Origin: Hofstenia miamia | Lineage: Eukaryota > Xenacoelomorpha > Acoela | Assembly (NCBI GenBank): GCA_004352715.1 | Contig: SCFE01000061.1 | Span: 1,332,192-1,378,254 of the forward strand | Direction of reading: 5' to 3' | DNA length: 46,063 nucleotides | Shown: one piece after another, positions 11,113 to 22,732 of the stretch | Position numbering within the stretch: position 1 is the first letter of the stretch | Layout of the letters: each line of letters opens with the position of its first letter | Notes under the pieces: generated by a model | What the model was told of the DNA's origin: nothing | What the model saw: only the letters and a program-made list of their open reading frames with translations | Database searches by the model: none | Program-made: the position numbers and the translations under genes

Positions 11113-11532
11113 ATGTCAGGTTATAGGATAGAAGATGAAGGGCTTTGCTCACCAATGTTTATAGTTGGCTCCAATGTGTCATCATGTCATAATAAAGATA
11201 GAAGGTTTGAGATTAGAAAAGTAAAGCAACCTCAACCACATTTGATAAAACAATCTATGACATTCACTGGATATTCACAATGCAGCCACTCAAAAAGAAA
11301 ATCTAGTGACTCTAGTTTATTTTCTACTGTTTCAGTTAGTTCTTGTAGTTCTGTAACTTGTGAAGGATCATTAGATAGAGTAAATTGTTTAACTAATATA
11401 TTGAGCAAAGATGAACACCCTTGCTTTGTGGCAACAAGACTTGTAAACCTTATAGCAAAAAAATCTATTTCTGCAGAAATTGAAACTGGAACAGGCAAAG
11501 TGTATAATTCTTTCAACAATATTTGCAATTAA
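11113..11532 (+). CDS. Hypothetical protein or exon, 139 codons
   Basis: I do not recognise this ORF. It starts at ATG with A at -3 and is open for 139 codons. The middle is Ser/Cys-rich with a basic patch (HSKRKSS, about residues 59-65), and the C-terminal half is of mixed composition. There are no membrane segments or signal peptide. A possible splice acceptor (a pyrimidine-rich run ending in CAG at 11117-11119) overlaps the start, so it could equally be an exon. The opposite strand is open over 11232-11528 but starts at TTG, so I prefer the plus strand. No neighbouring exon can be tied to it. It may be a chance ORF. Confidence 0.3.
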   Translation: MSGYRIEDEGLCSPMFIVGSNVSSCHNKDRRFEIRKVKQPQPHLIKQSMTFTGYSQCSHSKRKSSDSSLFSTVSVSSCSSVTCEGSLDRVNCLTNILSKDEHPCFVATRLVNLIAKKSISAEIETGTGKVYNSFNNICN

Positions 11533-12441
11533 AGGTAGAAAATGAGATGGACAAAATCTGAAATTTAGCCTCTTGAAAAGAGTACCATCCAACAGTAGAA
11601 AAACTAGTTCACACCATACAGAGTGCATGGGAGTCACACAGCACTGTTAGTCTAAGGAGAGTCATATTCAAAGAAAAACTAAAAAATACTGTTTTTTTTT
11701 AAGTACATAATTGACCACAGACAAAAACTTACAGTTAACAATAGATAGAAGCCAATCTGACTTGATAGCCAAGGCGGGATTAGGGAGTTTGTTGGCCTAA
11801 GCAGGTGTCTGTATTTTTTTAAAATCATGGGACATGCAAAAAATTCACCTGATTACTTCATATTACAGTGAAGGAGAAGAGGGACAGTACTCCCCCCTAA
11901 AAATAAATTTTTCAGAAAAAATATGTCCCTCAAATACATAATTTAACCAGTAAACATTCTCTTATTTAGTCAACATGCTGAATAAGAAATGTATCTTGAC
12001 CCCTAGGCAAAATTTCTTGCCTGCCACTGCCAGATAGAGAGATAGCATTTGCCTAATATACATCAAACCATTTTAAGAATTTAACCATTGATAGATAAAA
12101 ATTTGGATGAAAGTTTATATATATATATATATATATTTATGTAAAGGATGTGAAAGAGAAAACTATCGAAGTGCTTTTATATTAATCAAAACTTGTGAAA
12201 ATCCCAAATCATTTTAAAATATCAGTTTGTTAGAGATTTTTCTATTTGGATTTTTTCGTTAAATTTAACAATTCATCTCCAATCTGCCAAAAATTTCAGC
12301 CGTATTTCGAAGACTAAAATAAGCAACTAAATAATAAACAATTATAAAATATGGCTTTGCAAATAAACGAATTCAAATGATGTATTGAGATACAATGGTT
12401 GGCGGTTGGCTACATTTTCAAATTCAGTAAGTTACCAAAAT
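11533..12441. other. Unassigned stretch with a possible small inverted-repeat element
   Basis: No gene. Between about 11770 and 12035 a GC-richer left edge (GGCGGGATTAGG, then GGCCTAAGCAGG) weakly mirrors the right edge (CCCCTAGGCAAAATTTC, then TTGCCTGCC), which could be a worn MITE. A TA tract lies at about 12115-12137. Confidence 0.3.
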
Positions 12442-13124
12442 GTCCACTTCACCAACAAAATTGTTTATTTTAGGGGCAAGCTGAGAAACTCTGTTATATT
12501 TTCAAAGCTCAACAATGTAGTTCTTGAATTTGACATGAAATTTATACCTCAAGATTTACTAGAAAAACCACAAAATTAGTGAAATAATCTTCTTTTATAG
12601 CACTTGTAATAAGAATAACAAAGTGAGTTTTATTTCCTCCATCTGCTCACTGATTTATTAAAGTTGTTGTTATGATATTTGTGGTGTCTGCAACAACCAA
12701 GAGTATGAAACAACTATAAACAACATAAAAACAACCAAAATTGTTATCTGGGTTATTTGTCAAGGTAAAGTTTTAAATGTGTTATTCTCGAAACACCGTT
12801 TTTTGTATAACACAGTTTGCGGATGTCAGATTTTCTCACAACCTAAATGTCCTCTCATCACTATATTTTGCTCATACTAACTCATGTAGGGGTACATTTT
12901 GAACTAGTTTGATACTTCATGATTTTTAATGGTGTTATGTAATTTTGCGGAATGTCGAAACTGGATGTATTTGACATATTTTCAGAATTTCTAACCTGAA
13001 GTCTTATTGTAGCTTTCCAAATTGTGTAAGAAAGGTTTACATTATCCTAAGAAATGTTTCCAGAGCAAACTAATAAGTTTGGCTGCTCCAAATTACTTGA
13101 TTTTTAAAAAAATGTGATAATTGC
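12442..13124 (+). repeat. Contig end overlapping the next contig (copy 1)
   Basis: From GTCCACTTCACC at 12442 to the gap, this matches the starts of the contigs at 14125 and 19531. The stretch 12745-13124 is nearly identical to 14282-14660. Between them this copy holds about 146 extra bases relative to the other two (303 versus 157 from the start to TATCTGGG). It is probably the same locus or an allele placed in series. Confidence 0.85.
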
Positions 13125-14124
13125 NNNNNNNNNNNNNNNNNNNNNNNNNNNNNNNNNNNNNNNNNNNNNNNNNNNNNNNNNNNNNNNNNNNNNNNNNNNN
13201 NNNNNNNNNNNNNNNNNNNNNNNNNNNNNNNNNNNNNNNNNNNNNNNNNNNNNNNNNNNNNNNNNNNNNNNNNNNNNNNNNNNNNNNNNNNNNNNNNNNN
13301 NNNNNNNNNNNNNNNNNNNNNNNNNNNNNNNNNNNNNNNNNNNNNNNNNNNNNNNNNNNNNNNNNNNNNNNNNNNNNNNNNNNNNNNNNNNNNNNNNNNN
13401 NNNNNNNNNNNNNNNNNNNNNNNNNNNNNNNNNNNNNNNNNNNNNNNNNNNNNNNNNNNNNNNNNNNNNNNNNNNNNNNNNNNNNNNNNNNNNNNNNNNN
13501 NNNNNNNNNNNNNNNNNNNNNNNNNNNNNNNNNNNNNNNNNNNNNNNNNNNNNNNNNNNNNNNNNNNNNNNNNNNNNNNNNNNNNNNNNNNNNNNNNNNN
13601 NNNNNNNNNNNNNNNNNNNNNNNNNNNNNNNNNNNNNNNNNNNNNNNNNNNNNNNNNNNNNNNNNNNNNNNNNNNNNNNNNNNNNNNNNNNNNNNNNNNN
13701 NNNNNNNNNNNNNNNNNNNNNNNNNNNNNNNNNNNNNNNNNNNNNNNNNNNNNNNNNNNNNNNNNNNNNNNNNNNNNNNNNNNNNNNNNNNNNNNNNNNN
13801 NNNNNNNNNNNNNNNNNNNNNNNNNNNNNNNNNNNNNNNNNNNNNNNNNNNNNNNNNNNNNNNNNNNNNNNNNNNNNNNNNNNNNNNNNNNNNNNNNNNN
13901 NNNNNNNNNNNNNNNNNNNNNNNNNNNNNNNNNNNNNNNNNNNNNNNNNNNNNNNNNNNNNNNNNNNNNNNNNNNNNNNNNNNNNNNNNNNNNNNNNNNN
14001 NNNNNNNNNNNNNNNNNNNNNNNNNNNNNNNNNNNNNNNNNNNNNNNNNNNNNNNNNNNNNNNNNNNNNNNNNNNNNNNNNNNNNNNNNNNNNNNNNNNN
14101 NNNNNNNNNNNNNNNNNNNNNNNN
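13125..14124. other. Assembly gap, exactly 1000 N
   Basis: The round length indicates a default placeholder, not a measured distance. ORFs spanning it are artefacts. Confidence 0.95.
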
Positions 14125-15328
14125 GTCCACTTCACCAACAAAATATTTTTTTTTGGGGGAAGCTGAGGAAATCCTGTTTTATTTTCAAACTCCACAATGT
14201 TGTTCTTAAATTTTACAACATGAAATTTATACCTCAAGATTTAGAAAAAACCACAAAAAATATAGAAATAAGCTCATTTTTTATCTGGGTTATTTGTCAA
14301 GGTAAAGTTTTAAATGTGTTATTCTCGAAACACCGTTTTTTGTATAACACAGTTTGCGGATGTCAGATTTTCTCACAACCTAAATGTCCTCTCATCACTA
14401 TATTTTGCTCATACTAACTCATGTAGGGGTACATTTTGAACTAGTTTGATACTTCATGATTTTTAATGGTGTTATGTAATTTTGCGGAATGTCGAAACTG
14501 GATGTATTTGACATATTTTCAGAATTTCTAACCTGAAGTCTTATTGTAGCTTTCCAAATTGTGTAAGAAAGGTTTACATTATCCTAAGAAATGTTTCCAG
14601 AGCAAACTAATAAGTTTGGCTGCTCCAAATTACTTGATTTTTAAAAAAATGTGATAATTGCCTTATTGGTCAATTACAGCGAAGACTGATTGCATCTCAA
14701 AATCTATCCCTGTTCAAGTAGAAGCCAAGATTTCATGATGATGTGGTAGTTAGCTATGAAGATGCTCCTTTTGGTTCCAGATGAAGATTTCGTTTTGTTT
14801 CAGAGAAGCAGCTATTTAAAATAAACAATTTATTTGTGCTATTTAAGTGGTTTTTACGTTCTTTTATAAGCAATTTTAATTGTCTGCTGTCCCTAAAGAA
14901 CTCATCTTTTTTACCAATAACTGCTTTTTTCAAATCAGCAACTTAAACTTGCGAGTTACCATAGTCAAGAGTTGAATTATGTGTTGGATCTATAAGTCCC
15001 ATTCCGCCCTCAGAACATGCAAGGACATAGTATCTTGTTGCTCTTTGCTTAAAACGCTTCCCAATGATCTGTTCAACATAATCGAAGCGCCTAGACATTT
15101 TTGTCATTTCAAAGTGATGTTAATATTTCGAAATAGTTCTTGTGTTCTATGAAAGTTTGAATGATTATTAACAACAAACCAACATTTTTCAAGATTTAGG
15201 AAGTAATTATATCTACGACCAAGATCATTTAATGTATCCCACCATTTCCTTGACACTTTGTAAATTTCCAATTCCTGAAGCATCGTCTGTATACCATTCT
15301 TGATGACATTGCAATTTATTTAGATCGT

Positions 15329-15356
15329 TAAGGGTTGGGGTTAGGGTTAGGGTTAG
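15329..15356 (+). repeat. Short interstitial telomere-like array (TTAGGG)n
   Basis: About four to five imperfect TTAGGG units (TTAAGGG, TTGGGG, TTAGGG, TTAGGG). TTAGGG is the common metazoan telomere unit, which fits an animal outside the TTAGG-using arthropods. Confidence 0.8.
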
Positions 15357-16826
15357 AGGCAGTATACTCAGGGCATAAATAGCTATTGCTACATTGAATT
15401 GCTCCTTCCTTTGAAAGTAATTCCTTACCTCCTCCAAGCATCAATCTTGCGGGTGTATGAAAAGTATTTATCAAATACATTGATAGTGTAGCATATTCTC
15501 GGGGATTATAACTCATTTGTATTAATAGTGGTCAATATGAGAGATTTCGGTGCTATTTTATTACTTTATAATCCGTGTTCTTTATGCTTATTTTTTATTG
15601 GTCGCTAGCTTTCGAGTCATCCATTAGTGCGTGCTCTATCTAATTTGAATTGTTAAATTGATGCTTGATCGTCTGCCTAGCACTTTTTGTTTGCTGTAAA
15701 TATTTATCTTTGTTGGAAGTGTTAGATCTGATACTGTCAGAATTTAATTTAAGTTTTGATTACCCAATGATGAGTTGTATTGTTTTTAATTAGATATTTC
15801 CCGAACCTCTGATTCTAGAATCTTTTAGATATAATAGATTTCCCAAATTGGCCCTTACTTTTTTGGTTATCTTACATCGTTTTTTCTTATTTTATATTAA
15901 TGTTTAATATGTATAGTAGTTATATATAGGGATCACTGACTGCCAGTAGCCACTTATGTACCCTAAAGAATAAAGTAGGTAGCCAGTGTGGCCTTTCAAC
16001 TTTCGATGAGCTGAGCGTAGGGATTAGGTTTTCTTAGTTCTGCACCGGCCAGAGGTCATCTCAACTATTAGAAGAATTACAATGATTTTTCTTGGGTTGT
16101 TTTTGGTTCCACGTTACCTTTCTAAACTGCAATTAAGAAGAAAATTGCAATTTATTACTCCTTTGTTATTTGTTTGATTAGAATGTTCCAATTTGGAACA
16201 TAATTTTTTTCCAAGCACCAGGCAGTCCTTGTTTAAAAATAAATTTATTATTACTGCACTGAGGCAAATTTAAAAATATTTGCTAGAATTTTTGTGCAGT
16301 TTTCCTTCATGTTAGAGATAACAATAACACTTTAAATAAAAAAACATGCTATTGTTGTTAAGCTTAGACTACAAATTTACAGCAACTAGTAAAGACCAAT
16401 GTAAACACAATCCCAGATTACATAACTGCAGAAGAGAATATAGAAATGAATTTATTGAAGATTTTATTGTATTTTTTAGAATACTTAAATTGTTAAGTTT
16501 TTAATAATATATAGTGTTACATTTTTAATAAGTCAAATCTGGAAATCAAGTGATATTAATTAGGCAATTAGCTCATGTTTCAATAAATTTCGAGCAAATA
16601 AATCTCCATATATTTGCAATATAAATCACTTAAAAGAAAGAAAAATCAACATCGTAGGTTGTATTTCGTAAAAATGTATTAAATAGCAAATGTTTTACAT
16701 TGGTTAATAATATTAGCTAAGTAAGCTGTTTCATGTAGTATACTTTTCCCACTCACAGTATGGCTTACGAAGAATACTAAGGCATCTATATTCTATTTAG
16801 TCTACGTAAGTTATATTAGTTTAATG

Positions 16827-17318
16827 CAGGGTTTCCTAAAGGGGTCCGTACGGTCTACCACGAGGCGGTACGAAGCTTCAGGTGGGCTGTGGCCAAAGTT
16901 ATCGTATAGGGGGGTCCCTGAGATCCCTTAGGGGGGCGGTGAAAGACTGAGAGCTTCTAGTAACATTACTCGGTGTTTCTCAACCCATTCGTAATTTCCT
17001 TCCTAAATTTTTTTGCTCGTCATATGTGAAACTGGCTTTTGTTTACTTGGCAAAAATATAGTTGAAAATTTCATTCATGTTTTGAAATTTACTATACAAC
17101 GTTTCATTTGTGCATCCTGACATTAAACGGGCATTTCCTTGGATCGTGGGAGGGGATAACGAAGGGCTGTGCTAAAAAAATGAGTAACGTTTTTATTACA
17201 ATATTTTTAGAAATTTAATTCATGAATATAAGAAAACTTACCTAAACCAAAGCTGGTGGTCCATGGCGAAAAAAATTCGGCTTGGGGGTCCACAACAGAA
17301 AGATGTTGGGGAACCCTG
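16827..17318. mobile_element. Non-autonomous hAT-type MITE (492 bp) with perfect 8-bp TSD
   Basis: Left end CAGGGTTTCC and right end GGGAACCCTG are inverted repeats. They are bracketed by the identical 8-mer GTTTAATG at 16819-16826 and 17319-17326. CAG-type ends with an 8-bp duplication are diagnostic of the hAT superfamily. The interior is GC-rich with inverted GGGGTCC motifs and no transposase, so it must have been mobilised by an autonomous hAT elsewhere. Confidence 0.88.
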
Positions 17319-18530
17319 GTTTAATGTGATTTATTTTTGAAACATGTATACTAAAAATTTCTTTTCAATCACATATTTATGCATATTTAACTTGAGATAG
17401 TGTGTATTAGTGTACAGAAATTAGTGCTTTGTATACCATTTCTATTAACATCATTTGACTATACTCAATAGGGTTGGTCAAATTTTTTCATTCAAATTCA
17501 ACACTATGCAAAAATTTCCCCACCATGCATCTACTCCAAAAATCCAAAAACAAATTTGTTTGACATACACAAACTCAACACAATTTTTTTAATTTTAGAC
17601 ATTATTGATATTGATTGAATTTGACGACTAAGCACACATTCATACTATTAAAATTATTAGAAAATTTTGTAATTTGCTTAATCTTATTCCATTGAAATTA
17701 CACTAAAAATTGGTTTAATTGTAGTGCATAATGCAAAAAATCTGCTAAAAACACAAGGTGCTATTACTAAAGCGTAATTTGAAGTTTGGAAAAAATTGTT
17801 CTCAGTCTTAAAAAATTGCACAGATTCTATATTTCCATTCTTGGAGCCAGTACAAGTTCCTCCATAGGGATGAATTTAAATTTTTTTAATGCTTTGTGAT
17901 CCATTATCTATTATTCAATTATGCATTTTATTCTTAATTGGGCCTCCTCTAAAAAAATTTTCTGTATCCGCGTCTGTTCTATAACGATCTGTTTCTATAT
18001 CATTTTTAAACACACAACATTTGATTTTTACAATAAATTTGTGAGTGTGGTGACCATGTTCAAAATAATTCATAATCTAATGAATTGGCTTCGTTAATAG
18101 TCAATAGAATAACTTTTGTTATTCATTACTGCTTCTAGACTATGTTGTAAATTTCAATAAGCTTCCGCGTGCCTTTGTGGAATGTCAGCCCACTCTTGGT
18201 AAGGGCTTCAAGTTGAGTCAGGTTGGTCAGTTTTCTGGTCATCACTTTTGAATTTAGATCTGCCATAAGTTCTCGATGGCGTTCGAGCAGGATTCTGACT
18301 TGCTATCCTCGGACTTTGACATCATTATCCTTTATCCATTTATTCACTACCTTAGAATTGTGTTTGGGATTATTGTTTTGTTGGTAAGTCCAATTCTGGC
18401 CTAGCTTGAAATTATTGTCAGATTCTTTCGAGTTATCATTAAGGACCCTGCTGTAATCCCCATATTCATTACTTCTTGTATATTGACGAGGCTCTGTTCA
18501 ATAAAGGAGAAGCCTCCAATGAACAACTAT

Positions 18531-19530
18531 NNNNNNNNNNNNNNNNNNNNNNNNNNNNNNNNNNNNNNNNNNNNNNNNNNNNNNNNNNNNNNNNNNNNNN
18601 NNNNNNNNNNNNNNNNNNNNNNNNNNNNNNNNNNNNNNNNNNNNNNNNNNNNNNNNNNNNNNNNNNNNNNNNNNNNNNNNNNNNNNNNNNNNNNNNNNNN
18701 NNNNNNNNNNNNNNNNNNNNNNNNNNNNNNNNNNNNNNNNNNNNNNNNNNNNNNNNNNNNNNNNNNNNNNNNNNNNNNNNNNNNNNNNNNNNNNNNNNNN
18801 NNNNNNNNNNNNNNNNNNNNNNNNNNNNNNNNNNNNNNNNNNNNNNNNNNNNNNNNNNNNNNNNNNNNNNNNNNNNNNNNNNNNNNNNNNNNNNNNNNNN
18901 NNNNNNNNNNNNNNNNNNNNNNNNNNNNNNNNNNNNNNNNNNNNNNNNNNNNNNNNNNNNNNNNNNNNNNNNNNNNNNNNNNNNNNNNNNNNNNNNNNNN
19001 NNNNNNNNNNNNNNNNNNNNNNNNNNNNNNNNNNNNNNNNNNNNNNNNNNNNNNNNNNNNNNNNNNNNNNNNNNNNNNNNNNNNNNNNNNNNNNNNNNNN
19101 NNNNNNNNNNNNNNNNNNNNNNNNNNNNNNNNNNNNNNNNNNNNNNNNNNNNNNNNNNNNNNNNNNNNNNNNNNNNNNNNNNNNNNNNNNNNNNNNNNNN
19201 NNNNNNNNNNNNNNNNNNNNNNNNNNNNNNNNNNNNNNNNNNNNNNNNNNNNNNNNNNNNNNNNNNNNNNNNNNNNNNNNNNNNNNNNNNNNNNNNNNNN
19301 NNNNNNNNNNNNNNNNNNNNNNNNNNNNNNNNNNNNNNNNNNNNNNNNNNNNNNNNNNNNNNNNNNNNNNNNNNNNNNNNNNNNNNNNNNNNNNNNNNNN
19401 NNNNNNNNNNNNNNNNNNNNNNNNNNNNNNNNNNNNNNNNNNNNNNNNNNNNNNNNNNNNNNNNNNNNNNNNNNNNNNNNNNNNNNNNNNNNNNNNNNNN
19501 NNNNNNNNNNNNNNNNNNNNNNNNNNNNNN
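18531..19530. other. Assembly gap, exactly 1000 N
   Basis: Default-size gap. The left flank (GAACAACTAT) reappears at about 23988-23998, where the sequence simply continues, so the gap probably does not represent missing DNA. Confidence 0.95.
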
Positions 19531-20733
19531 GTCCACTTCACCAACAAAATATTTTTTTTTGGGGGAAGCTGAGGAAATCCTGTTTTATTTTCAAACTCCA
19601 CAATGTTGTTCTTAAATTTTACAACATGAAATTTATACCTCAAGATTTAGAAAAAACCACAAAAAATATAGAAATAAGCTCATTTTTTATCTGGGTTATT
19701 TGTCAAGGTAAAGTTTTAAATGTGTTATTCTCGAAACACCGTTTTTTGTATAACACAGTTTGCGGATGTCAGATTTTCTCACAACCTAAATGTCCTCTCA
19801 TCACTATATTTTGCTCATACTAACTCATGTAGGGGTACATTTTGAACTAGTTTGATACTTCATGATTTTTAATGGTGTTATGTAATTTTGCGGAATGTCG
19901 AAACTGGATGTATTTGACATATTTTCAGAATTTCTAACCTGAAGTCTTATTGTAGCTTTCCAAATTGTGTAAGAAAGGTTTACATTATCCTAAGAAATGT
20001 TTCCAGAGCAAACTAATAAGTTTGGCTGCTCCAAATTACTTGATTTTTAAAAAAATGTGATAATTGCCTTATTGGTCAATTACAGCGAAGACTGATTGCA
20101 TCTCAAAATCTATCCCTGTTCAAGTAGAAGCCAAGATTTCATGATGATGTGGTAGTTAGCTATGAAGATGCTCCTTTTGGTTCCAGATGAAGATTTCGTT
20201 TTGTTTCAGAGAAGCAGCTATTTAAAATAAACAATTTATTTGTGCTATTTAAGTGGTTTTTACGTTCTTTTATAAGCAATTTTAATTGTCTGCTGTCCCT
20301 AAAGAACTCATCTTTTTTACCAATAACTGCTTTTTTCAAATCAGCAACTTAAACTTGCGAGTTACCATAGTCAAGAGTTGAATTATGTGTTGGATCTATA
20401 AGTCCCATTCCGCCCTCAGAACATGCAAGGACATAGTATCTTGTTGCTCTTTGCTTAAAACGCTTCCCAATGATCTGTTCAACATAATCGAAGCGCCTAG
20501 ACATTTTTGTCATTTCAAAGTGATGTTAATATTTCGAAATAGTTCTTGTGTTCTATGAAAGTTTGAATGATTATTAACAACAAACCAACATTTTTCAAGA
20601 TTTAGGAAGTAATTATATCTACGACCAAGATCATTTAATGTATCCCACCATTTCCTTGACACTTTGTAAATTTCCAATTCCTGAAGCATCGTCTGTATAC
20701 CATTCTTGATGACATTGCAATTTATTTAGATCG

Positions 20734-20762
20734 TTAAGGGTTGGGGTTAGGGTTAGGGTTAG
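20734..20762 (+). repeat. Interstitial telomere-like array, second copy
   Basis: Same array as at 15329-15356, in the duplicated contig. Confidence 0.8.
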
Positions 20763-22232
20763 AGGCAGTATACTCAGGGCATAAATAGCTATTGCTACAT
20801 TGAATTGCTCCTTCCTTTGAAAGTAATTCCTTACCTCCTCCAAGCATCAATCTTGCGGGTGTATGAAAAGTATTTATCAAATACATTGATAGTGTAGCAT
20901 ATTCTCGGGGATTATAACTCATTTGTATTAATAGTGGTCAATATGAGAGATTTCGGTGCTATTTTATTACTTTATAATCCGTGTGCTTTATGCTTATTTT
21001 TTATTGGTCGCTAGCTTTCGAGTCATCCATTAGTGCGTGCTCTATCTAATTTGAATTGTTAAATTGATGCTTGATCGTCTGCCTAGCACTTTTTGTTTGC
21101 TGTAAATATTTATCTTTGTTGGAAGGGTTAGATCTGATACTGTCAGAATTTAATTTAAGTTTTGATTACCCAATGATGAGTTGTATTGTTTTTAATTAGA
21201 TATTTCCCGAACCTCTGATTCTAGAATCTTTTAGATATAATAGATTTCCCAAATTGGCCCTTACTTTTTTGGTTATCTTACATCGTTTTTTCTTATTTTA
21301 TATTAATGTTTAATATGTATAGTAGTTATATATAGGGATCACTGACTGCCAGTAGCCACTTATGTACCCTAAAGAATAAAGTAGGTAGCCAGTGTGGCCT
21401 TTCAACTTTCGATGAGCTGAGCGTAGGGATTAGGTTTTCTTAGTTCTGCACCGGCCAGAGGTCATCTCAACTATTAGAAGAATTACAATGATTTTTCTTG
21501 GGTTGTTTTTGGTTCCACGTTACCTTTCTAAACTGCAATTAAGAAGAAAATTGCAATTTATTACTCCTTTGTTATTTGTTTGATTAGAATGTTCCAATTT
21601 GGAACATAATTTTTTTCCAAGCACCAGGCAGTCCTTGTTTAAAAATAAATTTATTATTACTGCACTGAGGCAAATTTAAAAATATTTGCTAGAATTTTTG
21701 TGCAGTTTTCCTTCATGTTAGAGATAACAATAACACTTTAAATAAAAAAACATGCTATTGTTGTTAAGCTTAGACTACAAATTTACAGCAACTAGTAAAG
21801 ACCAATGTAAACACAATCCCAGATTACATAACTGCAGAAGAGAATATAGAAATGAATTTATTGAAGATTTTATTGTATTTTTTAGAATACTTAAATTGTT
21901 AAGTTTTTAATAATATATAGTGTTACATTTTTAATAAGTCAAATCTGGAAATCAAGTGATATTAATTAGGCAATTAGCTCATGTTTCAATAAATTTCGAG
22001 CAAATAAATCTCCATATATTTGCAATATAAATCACTTAAAAGAAAGAAAAATCAACATCGTAGGTTGTATTTCGTAAAAATGTATTAAATAGCAAATGTT
22101 TTACATTGGTTAATAATATTAGCTAAGTAAGCTGTTTCATGTAGTATACTTTTCCCACTCACAGTATGGCTTACGAAGAATACTAAGGCATCTATATTCT
22201 ATTTAGTCTACGTAAGTTATATTAGTTTAATG

Positions 22233-22732
22233 CAGGGTTTCCTAAAGGGGTCCGTACGGTCTACCACGAGGCGGTACGAAGCTTCAGGTGGGCTGTGGCC
22301 AAAGTTATCGTATAGGGGGGTCCCTGAGATCCCTTAGGAGGGCGGTGAAAGACTGAGAGCTTCTAGTAACATTACTCGGTGTTTCTCAACCCATTTGTAA
22401 TTTATTTCCTAAATTGTTTTGCTCGTCATATGTGAAACTGGCTTTTGTTTACTTGGCAAAAATATAGTTGAAAATTTCATTCATATTTTGAAATTTACTA
22501 TACAACGTTTCAATTGTGCATCCTGACATTAAACGGGCACTTCCTTGGATCGTGGGAGGGGATAACTAAGGGCTGTGCTCAAAAAATGAGTAACGTTTTT
22601 ATTCCAATGTTTTCTATTTTTAGAAATTAAATTCATGAATATAAGAAAACTTACGTAAGCCAAAGTCGGTGGTCCATTGCGAAAAAAAATTCGGTTTGGG
22701 GGTCCACAACAGAAAGATGTTGGGAAGCCCTG
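22233..22732. mobile_element. hAT-type MITE, second copy (500 bp)
   Basis: Same insertion as 16827-17318. The 8-bp GTTTAATG duplication is conserved at 22225-22232 and 22733-22740, and the right end has drifted to GGGAAGCCCTG. A shared insertion site shows that the two copies descend from one locus. Confidence 0.88.

Larger units (their letters stand above)
14125..18530 (+). repeat. 4.4 kb repeat unit, copy 2 (probable haplotig)
   Basis: The entire contig is contained in 19531-23998 in the same order, including the TTAGGG array, the hAT MITE and its target-site duplication. It is almost identical up to about 16.93 kb, then roughly 5% divergent with indels. Both copies start at exactly the same base. 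Small ORFs here (for example 15225-15516, minus) are translations of the telomere-like repeat and have no family match. Confidence 0.9.

Noticed and set aside
13093-14237. Long ORFs of 345-377 codons across the first 1000-N gap (similar ones at 18469-19823 and 43756-44907)
   Set aside because: They consist almost wholly of unknown residues read through N. The real flanks contribute only short tails.
15225-15516. Minus-strand ORFs with an N-P repeat (also at 20631-20922)
   Set aside because: The Asn-Pro and Leu-Thr repeats are translations of the TTAGGG array, not protein repeats.
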